DNA of 43,475 bases from Lachnospiraceae bacterium 28-4 (GTDB taxonomy: Bacteria > Bacillota > Clostridia > Lachnospirales > Lachnospiraceae), in contig KE159602.1 of assembly GCA_000403275.2 (NCBI GenBank), positions 40,513 to 83,987 of the forward strand, given 5' to 3'. The notes under the pieces were generated by a model, which was not told the DNA's origin, made no database searches, and saw nothing but the letters and a program-made list of their open reading frames with translations. The translations under genes were made by a program, and so were the position numbers. Positions 15,417 to 23,916 of this stretch are shown one piece after another. Positions within the stretch are counted from its first letter, which is position 1. Every line of letters starts with the position of its first letter.

Positions 15417-15587
15417 GTGGAGAGGATCAGATGCCCGAACCCGAAGTGCGGGCGGCACATCCTTGACATTGAGGAGATGCCGCCGGGCAGGACGGTGCTT
15501 GAGATGAAGTGCAGGCGCTGCGGGGAGGTGGTCGAGGTGGGCTTTGGCCCGAAGAAGGTACATAAGAAGAACAGGCGGCAGGGGTAG
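15417..15587 (+). CDS. Com-like zinc-ribbon protein
   Basis: 56 aa with two Cys pairs, RCPNPKCGRHILDIEE and KCRRCGEVVEV, forming a CxxxxC plus CxxC zinc ribbon, and a basic tail (KKVHKKNRRQG). It resembles the Mu Com family, RNA-binding activators of translation of the mom DNA-modification gene, which is widespread in phages. The start is GTG at 15417 after a GGAGG site. Two DNA methyltransferase genes occur later in this prophage, but a direct Com-Mom type link is only a suggestion. Confidence 0.7.
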   Translation: MERIRCPNPKCGRHILDIEEMPPGRTVLEMKCRRCGEVVEVGFGPKKVHKKNRRQG

Positions 15588-15639
15588 CCCTGCCATTTTT
15601 TTGTATAGGCCGTGATTAGGAATGCGCCCTGTGGGCATA

Positions 15640-15681
15640 CTTACAGTATACATGGTAATTTATGGGAATTACCACTGTAAG
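15640..15681. other. Nested inverted repeat
   Basis: The outer arms CTTACAGT (15640-15647) and ACTGTAAG (15674-15681) enclose inner arms GGTAATT (15654-15660) and AATTACC (15667-15673), with a 6-nt bulge on one side only. Close by, CGGAAC-C-GTTCCG (15692-15704) is a second dyad. It could be an operator, an RNA leader for the next zinc-ribbon gene, or a recombination site. Confidence 0.5.
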
Positions 15682-15751
15682 GACACCTGCACGGAACCGT
15701 TCCGCTGATCATGGTTAGAAATCCAGAAGTGGCTGTGGGAGGGATTGAGAG

Positions 15752-15904
15752 ATGTGCAAAATAAGGTGTCCGCTGTGCCGGAAGAGGATCTGCGATTTAA
15801 TCGCCATCGCGGAGGGGAGGACAGTAGTCCGTATCAGATGCCCCCACTGCGGTAGGACAGTCAGGCTGGAATGGCTGATACAGACCTCATTGAAAACGAA
15901 ATAA
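15752..15904 (+). CDS. Second small zinc-ribbon protein
   Basis: 50 aa, MCKIRCPLCRKRICDLIAIA followed by RIRCPHCGRTVRLEW, giving two CPxC pairs spaced as in a zinc ribbon. It is a divergent relative of the protein at 15417. GGGAGGGATTG lies upstream of the ATG, with longer than usual spacing. A strong terminator follows, so the two zinc-ribbon genes form their own unit. Function is unknown; nucleic-acid binding is likely. Confidence 0.6.
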   Translation: MCKIRCPLCRKRICDLIAIAEGRTVVRIRCPHCGRTVRLEWLIQTSLKTK

Positions 15905-15947
15905 TGTTTACTCGATTGTGCGAGCGGCCAAGTGACGAGCTGCGAAG

Positions 15948-15997
15948 GGCCGGAGTAAAGCTAGAGACCAATACCTTAGCTTACTCCGGCCTTTTTT
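15948..15997 (+). terminator. Strong rho-independent terminator
   Basis: GGCCGGAGTAA..GCTA (15948-15963) pairs with TAGCTTACTCCGGCC (15977-15991), followed by TTTTTT. It isolates the zinc-ribbon genes from the sigma-factor operon. Confidence 0.88.
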
Positions 15998-16071
15998 ACG
16001 TTTCAAGGTAGTTTCATATCAAAAAATATAGCGTTTCTGGCTTTACGAAGGCGTAAAGAAAGGAACGCTTT

Positions 16072-16131
16072 ATGTCTGGAAAAATCAATACATTCTGCGT
16101 CCTGCCGGGTTCCGGCGGGAGGTCTGAATGA
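16072..16131 (+). CDS. 19-aa leader ORF overlapping the sigma-like gene
   Basis: An ORF encoding MSGKINTFCVLPGSGGRSE starts at ATG 16072 behind AAAGGAACG. It ends in TGA at 16129-16131, overlapping the ATG of the sigma-like gene (ATGA). The upstream region folds as CTTTACG/CGTAAAG (16040-16057) inside GCGTTTC/GAACGC arms. The arrangement suggests translational coupling: ribosomes finishing the leader restart on the sigma gene, which has a GGCGGGAGG site inside the leader. Confidence 0.5.
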   Translation: MSGKINTFCVLPGSGGRSE

Positions 16132-16520
16132 AGATCACCTATGAATTTGTGACAGGGGAAGTCTCCGGGGTGGAGGTGGACGAGCACCTCGGAGGGATGC
16201 TGCTGGATTTAGACCGCCAGCAGGACAACAATGACCAGAAGGAGACCCGCCGCCATGTCTCCCTTGACAGCATGGACTACGAAGGGGAGCTGTTTGCCTC
16301 GGCGGAGGATACGGAAGGGGAGGCGGTGCGCCGGGAGGATATGGCGCGGCTGTATTCCGCTATGGAGGCTTTATCACCATCCCAAAGGGAGCTGGTGGAG
16401 AAGGTCTATTTTGAGGGGCGGAAAATCACGGATATTGCCCGTGAAGAAGGCGTGACCAAGCAGTCCGTCCATGAACGGGTGGAACGGGCATTAAAAAAAT
16501 TGAAAAAAAATTTTGATTAG
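16128..16520 (+). CDS. Phage sigma-70-like factor (region 4 helix-turn-helix)
   Basis: 130 aa. The C-terminal half is a typical sigma region 4: LSPSQRELVEKVYFEGRKITDIAREEGVTKQSVHERVERALKKLKK spans the end, with the recognition helix at TKQSVHERVERA. The N-terminal half is acidic and shows no region 2, so it may act as a regulator rather than a full sigma factor. It opens the early replication operon and probably directs transcription of phage genes. GGCGGGAGG precedes the start. Confidence 0.8.
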   Translation: MKITYEFVTGEVSGVEVDEHLGGMLLDLDRQQDNNDQKETRRHVSLDSMDYEGELFASAEDTEGEAVRREDMARLYSAMEALSPSQRELVEKVYFEGRKITDIAREEGVTKQSVHERVERALKKLKKNFD

Positions 16521-16598
16521 ACCCCTGACTTTTGCCTTTCCCGTGACCTAATAGTGAGGGCAGTAAAATAAGCGCCCTTAGAAAGAGGTGAAAAGCAG

Positions 16599-16787
16599 AT
16601 GAAACACAGCTTGAAGATCAGCTATACAAAAGAGCCCGGTTCCGGCGGTATCGTCTGGTGCAGGACTATACCTTTGCGCGAGCGCCTGCTCCGGCGGCTG
16701 TTCGGTGAGATGCGCCGGGTGACGATCATTGTCCCCGGAGGCAGCGTGGAGGAACTTTCCGTGAAGGAGGTAGGGACGGATGCGTAA
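16599..16787 (+). CDS. Small conserved-type phage protein
   Basis: 62 aa (starts MKHSLKISYTKEPGSGGIVW; basic centre RERLLRRLFGEMRRV; ends EVGTDA). It has an AGAGGTG ribosome site and overlaps the next gene by 8 bp. No known domain; the basic, beta-rich composition gives no clear function. Confidence 0.6.
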   Translation: MKHSLKISYTKEPGSGGIVWCRTIPLRERLLRRLFGEMRRVTIIVPGGSVEELSVKEVGTDA

Positions 16788-17094
16788 GAAGGTTTTTATC
16801 TGCAGTCCCTTCCGCGGCGACATGGAAGGGAATGCGAGAAGGGCGGCTGCCTACAGCCGCATGGCGTGTGAGGAAGGGTACCTGCCCATCGCGCCGCACC
16901 TTTTGTTCCCGCAGTTCTTGAACGAGGGGATAGAGGAAGAGCGGCGGCTCGGCATCACTATGGGGGTGGAGCTGCTCGCCCTCTGTGATGAGGTGTGGGT
17001 ATTCGGGGAAGCCACCGAAGGGATGGCGGCAGAGATCGCATCTGCCACAGGGCAGGGAAAGGCAATCATTTTTAAAGAAACGGAGGGAATGTAA
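16780..17094 (+). CDS. DUF4406/DUF7768-like protein (nucleoside deoxyribosyltransferase fold)
   Basis: 104 aa. It begins KVFICSPFRGDMEGNARRA and contains GYLPIAPHLLFPQFL, IEEERRLGITMGVELLALCDEVWVFG and SATGQGKAIIF. This matches the small phage family related to nucleoside 2-deoxyribosyltransferases, which share the SPFRGD-like loop and the conserved E in the CDEVWVFG region. It may act on nucleotides during phage DNA synthesis, but activity is unproven for the family. AAGGAGG precedes the ATG. Confidence 0.75.
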   Translation: MRKKVFICSPFRGDMEGNARRAAAYSRMACEEGYLPIAPHLLFPQFLNEGIEEERRLGITMGVELLALCDEVWVFGEATEGMAAEIASATGQGKAIIFKETEGM

Positions 17095-17424
17095 ATGGGA
17101 AGTGAATTATTAAGGATTGCGGAAGGTTTCTCCATCGTTGCGGAAGGTCTGCGGGGCCTTGCCAAAGCGGAGGGAGGCACAAAGGATAAGGCTGTGAAAG
17201 AACAGAAGCAGGATACAGTGAAAGAACAGAAACAGAATGCGGTGCAGGAACAGCAGGAGAATCCTGCCACGCTGGAGGGCATCCGCGCACTGATGGCGCA
17301 GAAGACCCAGGAGGGGAAATCGAAGGAGATCAAGGAACTTTTGCAGAAGTACGGCGCGGTGAAACTCTCGGCGGTGAAGCCGGAGGACTACCCGGCGCTG
17401 ATGCAGGAAGCGCAGGTGCTGTGA
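17095..17424 (+). CDS. Phage protein with KEQKQ repeats
   Basis: 109 aa. A helical N-terminus (GSELLRIAEGFSIVAEGLRG) is joined by three 8-residue repeats (VKEQKQDT, VKEQKQNA, VQEQQENP) to a C-terminal domain (ATLEGIRALMAQKTQEGKS, ELLQKYGAVKLSAVKPEDYP) that resembles a short DNA-binding LEM/SAP-like helix pair found in phage replication operons. It overlaps the next gene by 1 bp (TGATG). Role unknown; possibly an ssDNA-related accessory. Confidence 0.65.
   Translation: MGSELLRIAEGFSIVAEGLRGLAKAEGGTKDKAVKEQKQDTVKEQKQNAVQEQQENPATLEGIRALMAQKTQEGKSKEIKELLQKYGAVKLSAVKPEDYPALMQEAQVL
17191..17262 (+). repeat. Three 24-bp in-frame tandem repeats
   Basis: Units at 17191-17214, 17215-17238 and 17239-17262 follow the pattern NNNGTGAAAGAACAGAARCAGRAT. 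They encode the octapeptide repeat in the protein at 17095. The third copy has drifted. Confidence 0.7.
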
Positions 17425-18557
17425 TGGGCAGACACGCATTGCTTTCCGCATCCTCCTCCAAGCGGTGGCTCTCCTGCACGCCGTCCGCAAGGCTGGAGGA
17501 GCAGTTCAGGGATGAGCCCGGCGGCAGCGTCTATGCCGAGGAAGGCACCGCCGCCCACGCCCTTGCGGAGCATAAGCTGAAAAAAGCATTAAAGAGGCGG
17601 TCAAAACGCCCGGTGTCGGATTACCAGTGTGACGAGATGGAGGAATGCACGGACGGGTATGTGGCCTATGCGATGGAGCAGGTGGAGCTTGCAAGGCAGG
17701 AATGTGCAGACCCGGTGGTGCTGATCGAGCAGCGGCTGGACTACTCCGCCTATGTGCCGGAGGGATTCGGGACGGGCGACCTTCTGATCGTTGCTGACCA
17801 TATCCTTACCGTCATTGACTTTAAATACGGGAAAGGCGTGCCGGTGGATGCGGAGTGGAACCCGCAGATGATGTTATACGGGCTTGGCGCACTGGAATTA
17901 TTTGATGCCCTCTATGACATTGAAATTATCCGTATGACAATCTACCAGCCGAGGCTGGAATCCGTCAGCACATGGGAGATTTCCGTAAAGGACCTGATGG
18001 AATGGGTGGAGATGGAGCTGAAGCCAAAGGCCGTGCTTGCCATCAAGGGAGAGGGCGAGTACCGCTCCGGCGACTGGTGCCGTTTCTGCAAGGCGAAGAA
18101 CACCTGCAGGGCGAGGGCGGAGGAATATTTAAGATTAGCACAGATGGAGTTCAAGGCTCCGCCGTTATTGTCAGATGAGGAAATTGCGGAAGTCCTGAAA
18201 GTGGCGGACGAGCTTGCCAAGTGGTCTGCGGATGTCTACGCCTATGCACAGGACGAGGCGGTCACGAAGGGTAAGAAGTGGGCCGGCTTTAAGTTAGTCG
18301 AGGGCAGGAGCAACAGGAAATACACGGATGAGGAGGAAGTGGCCCAGGCGGCGCAGAAAGCCGGGTACACGGACATTTATAAAAAGACGCTCATCGGCAT
18401 CACGGAGATGGAGCGGCTGCTTGGGAAGAAGAAATTTGCAGAGATACTTGGGAAGCTGGTCTACAAGCCCCAGGGCAAAGTGACCTTAGTACCGGAATCA
18501 GATAAAAGGCAGGAGATTGCCGCAGCAACCGCAGAGGCGGATTTTAAGGAGGAATGA
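17424..18557 (+). CDS. DUF2800 family protein (Cas4/RecB-like PD-(D/E)XK nuclease)
   Basis: 377 aa. The start GRHALLSASSSKRWLSCTPSARLEE and EEGTAAHALAEHKL are hallmarks of DUF2800. The nuclease core is visible as LIVADHILTVIDFKYGKG (D..DxK), and WCRFCKAKNTCRARAEEY supplies Cys residues like the Cas4 iron-sulfur cluster. Always found next to DUF2815 and a phage polymerase in such phages, it likely works in phage recombination or replication as an exonuclease. ATG at 17424 is preferred over GTG at 17421. Confidence 0.88.
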   Translation: MGRHALLSASSSKRWLSCTPSARLEEQFRDEPGGSVYAEEGTAAHALAEHKLKKALKRRSKRPVSDYQCDEMEECTDGYVAYAMEQVELARQECADPVVLIEQRLDYSAYVPEGFGTGDLLIVADHILTVIDFKYGKGVPVDAEWNPQMMLYGLGALELFDALYDIEIIRMTIYQPRLESVSTWEISVKDLMEWVEMELKPKAVLAIKGEGEYRSGDWCRFCKAKNTCRARAEEYLRLAQMEFKAPPLLSDEEIAEVLKVADELAKWSADVYAYAQDEAVTKGKKWAGFKLVEGRSNRKYTDEEEVAQAAQKAGYTDIYKKTLIGITEMERLLGKKKFAEILGKLVYKPQGKVTLVPESDKRQEIAAATAEADFKEE

Positions 18558-18562
18558 ATACC

Positions 18563-19117
18563 ATGAGTAATGAAAATGCAAACCTTACGAAAGTGATCGT
18601 ACCGTGCAGGTTTTCCTACCTGCACTGCTGGGAGCCAAACGCCGTGAGCGACGGGGACCCGAAGTATTCCGTATCGGCCATCATACCAAAGTCGGACACG
18701 GAGACCATCGAAAAGATCAAGAGGGCAATCGAGCAGGCGAAGAAGGATTCCGTCTCCAAGTGGGGCGGCAAGGTCCCGGCGAATTTGAAACTGCCCTTAC
18801 GTGACGGCGACATTGACCGCCCGGAGGATGAGGCGTATGCGGACAGCTATTTCTTCAACGCCAACAGCAAGCAGGCACCGCAGGTGGTGGATAAAAACGT
18901 ACAGCCCATCCTTGACCAGTCGGAAGTGTACTCCGGGTGCTATGGCAGGATCAGCGTGAACTTCTACGGATTTTCCACCAACGGCAATAAGGGAATCGCC
19001 GCGGGGCTCGGCAACATCCAGAAGCTGCGTGACGGGGAGTCGTTGGGCGGAAGGACGAACGCCGAGGATGACTTTGACGCGGTGGAAGTGGATGATGAGG
19101 AAGATTTTCTTGGATAG
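18563..19117 (+). CDS. DUF2815 family protein (ssDNA-binding-like)
   Basis: 184 aa with the conserved opening VIVPCRFSYLHCWEPNAVSDGDPKYSVSAIIPKSD split across the N-terminus and an acidic C-terminal tail (DFDAVEVDDEEDFLG) like that of single-stranded DNA binding proteins. DUF2815 proteins are thought to be functional SSB/annealing analogues in phages. AGGAGG at 18547-18552 gives spacing 10 to ATG 18563; ATG at 18554 is too close to it. It is coupled to the DUF2800 nuclease by overlap. Confidence 0.85.
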   Translation: MSNENANLTKVIVPCRFSYLHCWEPNAVSDGDPKYSVSAIIPKSDTETIEKIKRAIEQAKKDSVSKWGGKVPANLKLPLRDGDIDRPEDEAYADSYFFNANSKQAPQVVDKNVQPILDQSEVYSGCYGRISVNFYGFSTNGNKGIAAGLGNIQKLRDGESLGGRTNAEDDFDAVEVDDEEDFLG

Positions 19118-19180
19118 GCATATCGGGGCGGCGGGGAACTGCCGCCCGTCATCCAAAGTACGGAAGGAGGGAGGCTTGTC

Positions 19181-21121
19181 ATGGAACGGGTGCTTGAAAT
19201 GGATATCGAAAGTTTCAGCGATGTGGATTTGATCAAATGCGGGGTATACGCTTATGCGGACAGCCCTGCTTTTGAGATTCTGCTGTTTGCCTGGTCCTTT
19301 GACGGAGGGGAGACGCAGATCATAGACCTTGCGCAGGGTGAGAAGCTCCCGGCAGAGGTGGAGGAAGCCATCTTTGATGTGTCAGTGACCAAGACGGCAT
19401 ACAATGCAAATTTTGAGCGCACCTGCCTGTCAAAACATTTCGGGAGATACATTCCCCCGGAGTCCTGGCATTGCAGTGCGGTGCAGGCGGCAATGCTCGC
19501 CCTTCCCCGGTCACTGGAGGATGTTGGCAGGGTGCTTGGTCTGGACGAGCAGAAGATGAAGGAAGGGAAAGAACTGATCCGGTATTTCTGCATCCCCTGC
19601 AAGCCCACAAAGGCAAACGGCGGAAGGATGCGGAACCTCCCCTGCCATGCGCCGGAGAAATGGGAACTGTTCAAGACCTACTGCAAAAGGGATGTGGACG
19701 TGGAGAAATCCATCCGCAGGAAACTGCATAATTTCCCCATCCCGGAAAGCGAGATGGAACTGTACCGCATAGACCAGCGCATCAATGACCGCGGCGTTCT
19801 CGTGGATATGAAGTTAGTAAGGAATGCGGTTTCCTGTGAGCGGCTCCATAAGGAGGTTGTGACGAAACGCGCTTATGAACTGACCGGGTTGGAGAACCCC
19901 AATTCCGTGGCGCAGCTCAAAGGCTGGCTTGGGGATAAGGGGATGGAGGCGGAGAGCCTTTCCAAGAAAGCGGTGGCGGAGATGATAGCGGAGACGGACG
20001 GGGAAGTGGAGGAACTGCTCAGACTCCGGCTTATGCTGGCAAAGACTTCTGTGAAAAAGTATGAAGCCATAGAGCGGTCTGCCTGTTCGGACGGGCGGGT
20101 ACACGGGATGCTGATGTTTTATGGTGCGAATCGGTCAGGCCGGTGGAGCGGCAAGAACGTGCAATTGCACAATCTTCCCAAAAACTATCTCCCCGATCTG
20201 GAACTGGCGAGGGAACTTGTGAAGCAAGGGCGCTTTGAGGATATCGAACTTTTATATGATTCCACACCGAATGTTCTCTCCGAACTTATCCGCACAGCTT
20301 TCATACCGAAGCCGGGGTGCCGCTTTGTGGTGGCGGACTTCTCTGCCATTGAAGCTCGTGTCATGGGGTGGCTCTCCGGCGAGGAATGGGTGCTGGACGT
20401 TTTCCGCGGTGACGGGAAGCTGTATGAAATGACGGCATCAAGGATGTTCGGCATCCCAATGTCGGAGATCGGAAAAGGCAGTTCGGAAAGGGCGAAAGGT
20501 AAAGTAGCATCCCTCGCCTGCCAATATGGGGGCTCCAGCGGCGCTCTTGTCAGTATGGGCGCTTTGGATATGGGGCTGACAGAAGAGGAACTTCCCCCGC
20601 TTGTGGCGGCGTGGCGGAAAGCCAATCCTCACATGGTGCAGTTCTGGTGGGACGTGGATGCGGCGGCTGTGAAAGCAGTCACCGAAAAGCAGAAAACCAA
20701 AGTTGGAAAAATTATTTTTGAATATAAGAGCGGGATTTTATTCATCACACTCCCGTCCGGCAGGAAGCTGTCCTATGTAAAGCCGAGAATGGCAGTGAAC
20801 AAGTTCGGCAGGGACGGCCTGACCTATGAAGGGATTTCTGAAAACAAGAAATGGAGCAGGATAGAGACCTACGGTCCCAAGCTGGTGGAGAACATCGTGC
20901 AGGGGACGGCGCGGGATTTACTGGCGGAGGCAATGCTCCGTGTAGAGAAAAAAGGTTATCCAATCGTCATGCACTGCCATGATGAGATCATAGCGGAAGT
21001 GCCGGAGGACAGCGGCTCCGTGGATGAGATGTGTGAGATCATGGCGGTACAGCCAGAATGGGCGGAGGGCTTGCCATTGAGAGCGGATGGTTACCAGTGT
21101 AGTTTTTATCAGAAAATGTAG
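19181..21121 (+). CDS. Phage family A DNA polymerase with 3'-5' exonuclease
   Basis: 646 aa. The exonuclease domain begins at MDIESFSDVDL (D8, E10), with Exo II-like NANFERTC and Exo III around TYCKRDVDVE. The polymerase domain shows motif A VVADFSAIEARVMGW (Asp near 386), motif B RAKGKVASLACQYGGSSGAL, and motif C MHCHDEIIAEV (Asp near 601). All catalytic residues are present. It replicates phage DNA. GGAGGGAGG precedes the ATG. It sits in the DUF2800-DUF2815-Pol-VapE order usual for this phage type. Confidence 0.95.
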   Translation: MERVLEMDIESFSDVDLIKCGVYAYADSPAFEILLFAWSFDGGETQIIDLAQGEKLPAEVEEAIFDVSVTKTAYNANFERTCLSKHFGRYIPPESWHCSAVQAAMLALPRSLEDVGRVLGLDEQKMKEGKELIRYFCIPCKPTKANGGRMRNLPCHAPEKWELFKTYCKRDVDVEKSIRRKLHNFPIPESEMELYRIDQRINDRGVLVDMKLVRNAVSCERLHKEVVTKRAYELTGLENPNSVAQLKGWLGDKGMEAESLSKKAVAEMIAETDGEVEELLRLRLMLAKTSVKKYEAIERSACSDGRVHGMLMFYGANRSGRWSGKNVQLHNLPKNYLPDLELARELVKQGRFEDIELLYDSTPNVLSELIRTAFIPKPGCRFVVADFSAIEARVMGWLSGEEWVLDVFRGDGKLYEMTASRMFGIPMSEIGKGSSERAKGKVASLACQYGGSSGALVSMGALDMGLTEEELPPLVAAWRKANPHMVQFWWDVDAAAVKAVTEKQKTKVGKIIFEYKSGILFITLPSGRKLSYVKPRMAVNKFGRDGLTYEGISENKKWSRIETYGPKLVENIVQGTARDLLAEAMLRVEKKGYPIVMHCHDEIIAEVPEDSGSVDEMCEIMAVQPEWAEGLPLRADGYQCSFYQKM

Positions 21122-21133
21122 GAGGAGAAATAT

Positions 21134-21538
21134 ATGGAGAGAAGGAATGCGGAAGGGTACCATGACCCCACAGCCTACGGCGGGATGCGTATGGCGGAGC
21201 AGAAAGCGGAAAAGGAAACGGTAAGGATGGTTTATAAGAACGGGAGGATGGAGCTTTATATCCATGAGTTCTTCCCATGCAGGTTGGCGGTGGCAAGGAA
21301 GGTGTTCCCGCTGATCCGGCGCTTTGCAAAAGAGGATGACAGGGAGAAACTGAAACAGTTCTTACGGATAAAGGCACGGGAGCATTCCGGGAAGGTCAGG
21401 GCTTTTTCAGAAAAGGCGGAGTCCCTTACTGCAAAATCGGAGGAATGGCATTTCTACAGAAGGAAGGCCAGGGAGGAACAGATCATTTATAACCAATGCA
21501 TGAAAAATCTGAAATTATTGGAGGGCAGGAAGGAATGA
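21134..21538 (+). CDS. Phage replication-operon protein, unknown
   Basis: 134 aa, strongly charged and helical (EKETVRMVYKNGRMELYIHE; CRLAVARKVFPLIRRFAKED; a long Lys/Glu-rich helix at the end). No known motif. TAGGAGGAG precedes the ATG and the stop overlaps the next start by ATGA. It sits between polymerase and primase-helicase; perhaps a structural accessory of the replisome. Confidence 0.7.
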   Translation: MERRNAEGYHDPTAYGGMRMAEQKAEKETVRMVYKNGRMELYIHEFFPCRLAVARKVFPLIRRFAKEDDREKLKQFLRIKAREHSGKVRAFSEKAESLTAKSEEWHFYRRKAREEQIIYNQCMKNLKLLEGRKE

Positions 21539-23916
21539 GGATACAGATCGCAACAGGCAATTCAAGGATGGAGAAACGGTGGAACAACGTGGAGATGGAG
21601 CTGGATGAATTCATAGAGCGCATCTCCCACACCATCCGCACGGCGGAGACCGTGGAGCAGTATATGAAAATGACGAAAGCGAAGCAGGACGCCATTAAGG
21701 ATGTGGGCGGCTATGTGGCAGGGAGGCTGAAAGGCGGCAGACGGAAGAAGGACAGCGTGGAATACCGTACCATGATTGTGGAGGATATGGACCATGCGGT
21801 TCCGGGCGTGATTGAGCAGATAGAGATGCTGCAGGATTACCGCTGTCTCATTTATTCCACCCACAAGCACACGCCGGAAAATCCAAGGTACCGTTTAGCA
21901 ATCCCGCTGTCCCGCCCGGTGTCGCCGGATGAATATGTGGCGGTGGCGCGCAAGGTGGCGGAGGACATCGGGATTGAGATGTTCGATGACACCACCTATG
22001 AGCCGAGCCGCCTCATGTACTGGCCGTCCACCTCCTCTGACGGGGAATTTATTTTCCGTGACATTGAGGGGGAGCCGCTTAACCCGGACGATGTGCTTTC
22101 ACGGTACAAGGACTGGCGGGATTCCTCCGAGTGGCCGGTGAGCAGCAGGCAGCAGAATATCGTCCAGAGGGAAATGAGGAAACAGGCAGACCCGCTCACG
22201 AAGGATGGAGTGATCGGCGCATTCTGCCGGACTTACACGATAGAAGATGCGATAGCCGCATTTCTGTCAGATGTTTATCAGCCAAGCACCATGCCAGGGC
22301 GGTATGACTATATCCCGGCTGACTCACAGGCGGGCGTGGTCATTTATGAGGGGAAATTCGCCTACTCCCACCATGCCACCGACCCGGCCTGCGGCAGGCT
22401 GATGAATGCCTTTGACATGGTGCGGATTCACAGGTATGGGGAACTGGATGAAAAGGTGGCGGAGGGTACGGAGGCGGTGAAGCTCCCTTCCTTTTCCGCC
22501 ATGAGCGAGTTTGCGGTCAGTGATGAGAACGTGAAAGCCACGCTGGCGCAGGAGCGGCAGAAAGCGGCGGGGGAGGAATTCGCCCCGTCCGATGACTGGC
22601 AGGGGGCGTTGGAACTTGACAGGCAGGGTGCGGTAAAGCCCACGCTGGATAACCTTGTGCTGGTCATGCGAAGCGATGAGCGCCTGCGCTCCATTGCGTT
22701 CAACCTCCACCGGGACGGGATAGATGCCGGGGAGGGACTTCCGTGGAAGCAGATCAAGCCGGGGTGGAATGATGCCGACTTCGCATCCCTGAAAGTATAT
22801 CTGAGCAATGTGTACGGTGTCTATTCCCCGACCAGGACGAAGGACGCTGTGCTTGCGGTGGCGGCGAAGCGGGCATACCACCCGGTGCGTGAATACCTTG
22901 ATGCCCTGCCGGAATGGGACGGCACGGGAAGGGTGGAGACTTTGCTGGTGGATTACTTCGCCGCGGAGGACACCAGCTACACGCGGGCGGTCACACGGAA
23001 GACGATGGCGGCGGCCGTGGCGAGGATATACCAGCCGGGGATCAAGTTCGATTCCGTCCTTATCCTGAATGGGCCGCAGGGCATCGGCAAGTCCACGCTC
23101 TTTGCAAAGCTGGGCGGCGCGTGGTTCTCCGACAGCCTGACGCTCACGGATATGCGAGACAAGTCCGGCCCGGAGAAACTGCAGGGCTACTGGATACTGG
23201 AGCTGGGCGAGCTTGCCGGGATGCGCAAGACCGATGTGGAGACCGTGAAGTCCTTCCTCTCCCGGGTGGATGACAAGTACCGTGCAAGCTACGGCATGAA
23301 CGTGGAGAGCCACCCGCGCCAGTGCATCATCGTGGGCAGCACCAACTCGGAGAACGGGTTCCTGCGCGACGTGACGGGCAACCGCCGCTTCTGGCCTGTC
23401 CGGGTGGGCAGGGAGAGCCGGAAGAAGCCCTGGCAGATCACCGGGGAGGAGATATGGCAGATATGGGCGGAGGCGGTGTCGCTGTACCGTTCCGGGGAGA
23501 AGCTCTACCTCGAAGGGGAGGAGGCGCAGATCGCCATTGCGGAGCAGGCGGAGGCGATGGAGACGGATGACCGGGAAGGCCTGGTGCGGACGTACCTTGA
23601 CACGCTGCTCCCGGAGGATTGGGATGGAATGAGCTTATATGACCGCAGGAATTTCTTAAACGGCAGTGAATTCGGGGAGCCGCAGCGGAAAGGCACCGTG
23701 CGCCGGACGCTGGTCTGCAACATGGAGATATGGTGCGAGTGTTTCGGGCGGGAGTCCTCGGCGCTCAAAAAGATAGATTCCTATGAGATCAATGCCATCA
23801 TGCGCAAGATCGAAGGATGGGAGAAGTATGCCGGGACGAGGACGGGGATGTATGTTTTCCCCGTTTATGGGAAGCAGAGGGCGTACTGCCGGGAACAAAC
23901 GGAACAAGGCGGATGA
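21535..23916 (+). CDS. VapE-type primase-helicase
   Basis: 793 aa. The N-terminal ~300 residues look like an archaeo-eukaryotic primase-polymerase module (MIVEDMDHAVPGVIEQIE; IYSTHKHTPENPRYRLAIP). The C-terminal half is the virulence-associated E ATPase: Walker A GPQGIGKST (513-521), YWILELGELAGMRK, CIIVGSTNSENGFLRD and RRFWPVRVG (arginine-finger region). It should prime and unwind at the phage origin. ATG at 21535 overlaps the previous stop; the ATG at 21496 lacks a ribosome site. A cluster of GGAACAA repeats begins in its last codons and continues after its stop. Confidence 0.92.
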   Translation: MRIQIATGNSRMEKRWNNVEMELDEFIERISHTIRTAETVEQYMKMTKAKQDAIKDVGGYVAGRLKGGRRKKDSVEYRTMIVEDMDHAVPGVIEQIEMLQDYRCLIYSTHKHTPENPRYRLAIPLSRPVSPDEYVAVARKVAEDIGIEMFDDTTYEPSRLMYWPSTSSDGEFIFRDIEGEPLNPDDVLSRYKDWRDSSEWPVSSRQQNIVQREMRKQADPLTKDGVIGAFCRTYTIEDAIAAFLSDVYQPSTMPGRYDYIPADSQAGVVIYEGKFAYSHHATDPACGRLMNAFDMVRIHRYGELDEKVAEGTEAVKLPSFSAMSEFAVSDENVKATLAQERQKAAGEEFAPSDDWQGALELDRQGAVKPTLDNLVLVMRSDERLRSIAFNLHRDGIDAGEGLPWKQIKPGWNDADFASLKVYLSNVYGVYSPTRTKDAVLAVAAKRAYHPVREYLDALPEWDGTGRVETLLVDYFAAEDTSYTRAVTRKTMAAAVARIYQPGIKFDSVLILNGPQGIGKSTLFAKLGGAWFSDSLTLTDMRDKSGPEKLQGYWILELGELAGMRKTDVETVKSFLSRVDDKYRASYGMNVESHPRQCIIVGSTNSENGFLRDVTGNRRFWPVRVGRESRKKPWQITGEEIWQIWAEAVSLYRSGEKLYLEGEEAQIAIAEQAEAMETDDREGLVRTYLDTLLPEDWDGMSLYDRRNFLNGSEFGEPQRKGTVRRTLVCNMEIWCECFGRESSALKKIDSYEINAIMRKIEGWEKYAGTRTGMYVFPVYGKQRAYCREQTEQGG

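Noticed and set aside
15905-15997. Retron or tracrRNA-like non-coding RNA
   Set aside because: The structure is explained by a rho-independent terminator; no adjacent reverse transcriptase or Cas gene exists.
22324-23313. Long minus-strand ORF (329 codons)
   Set aside because: It is an antisense shadow of the VapE-like gene, whose Walker A and other motifs are intact in the plus frame.
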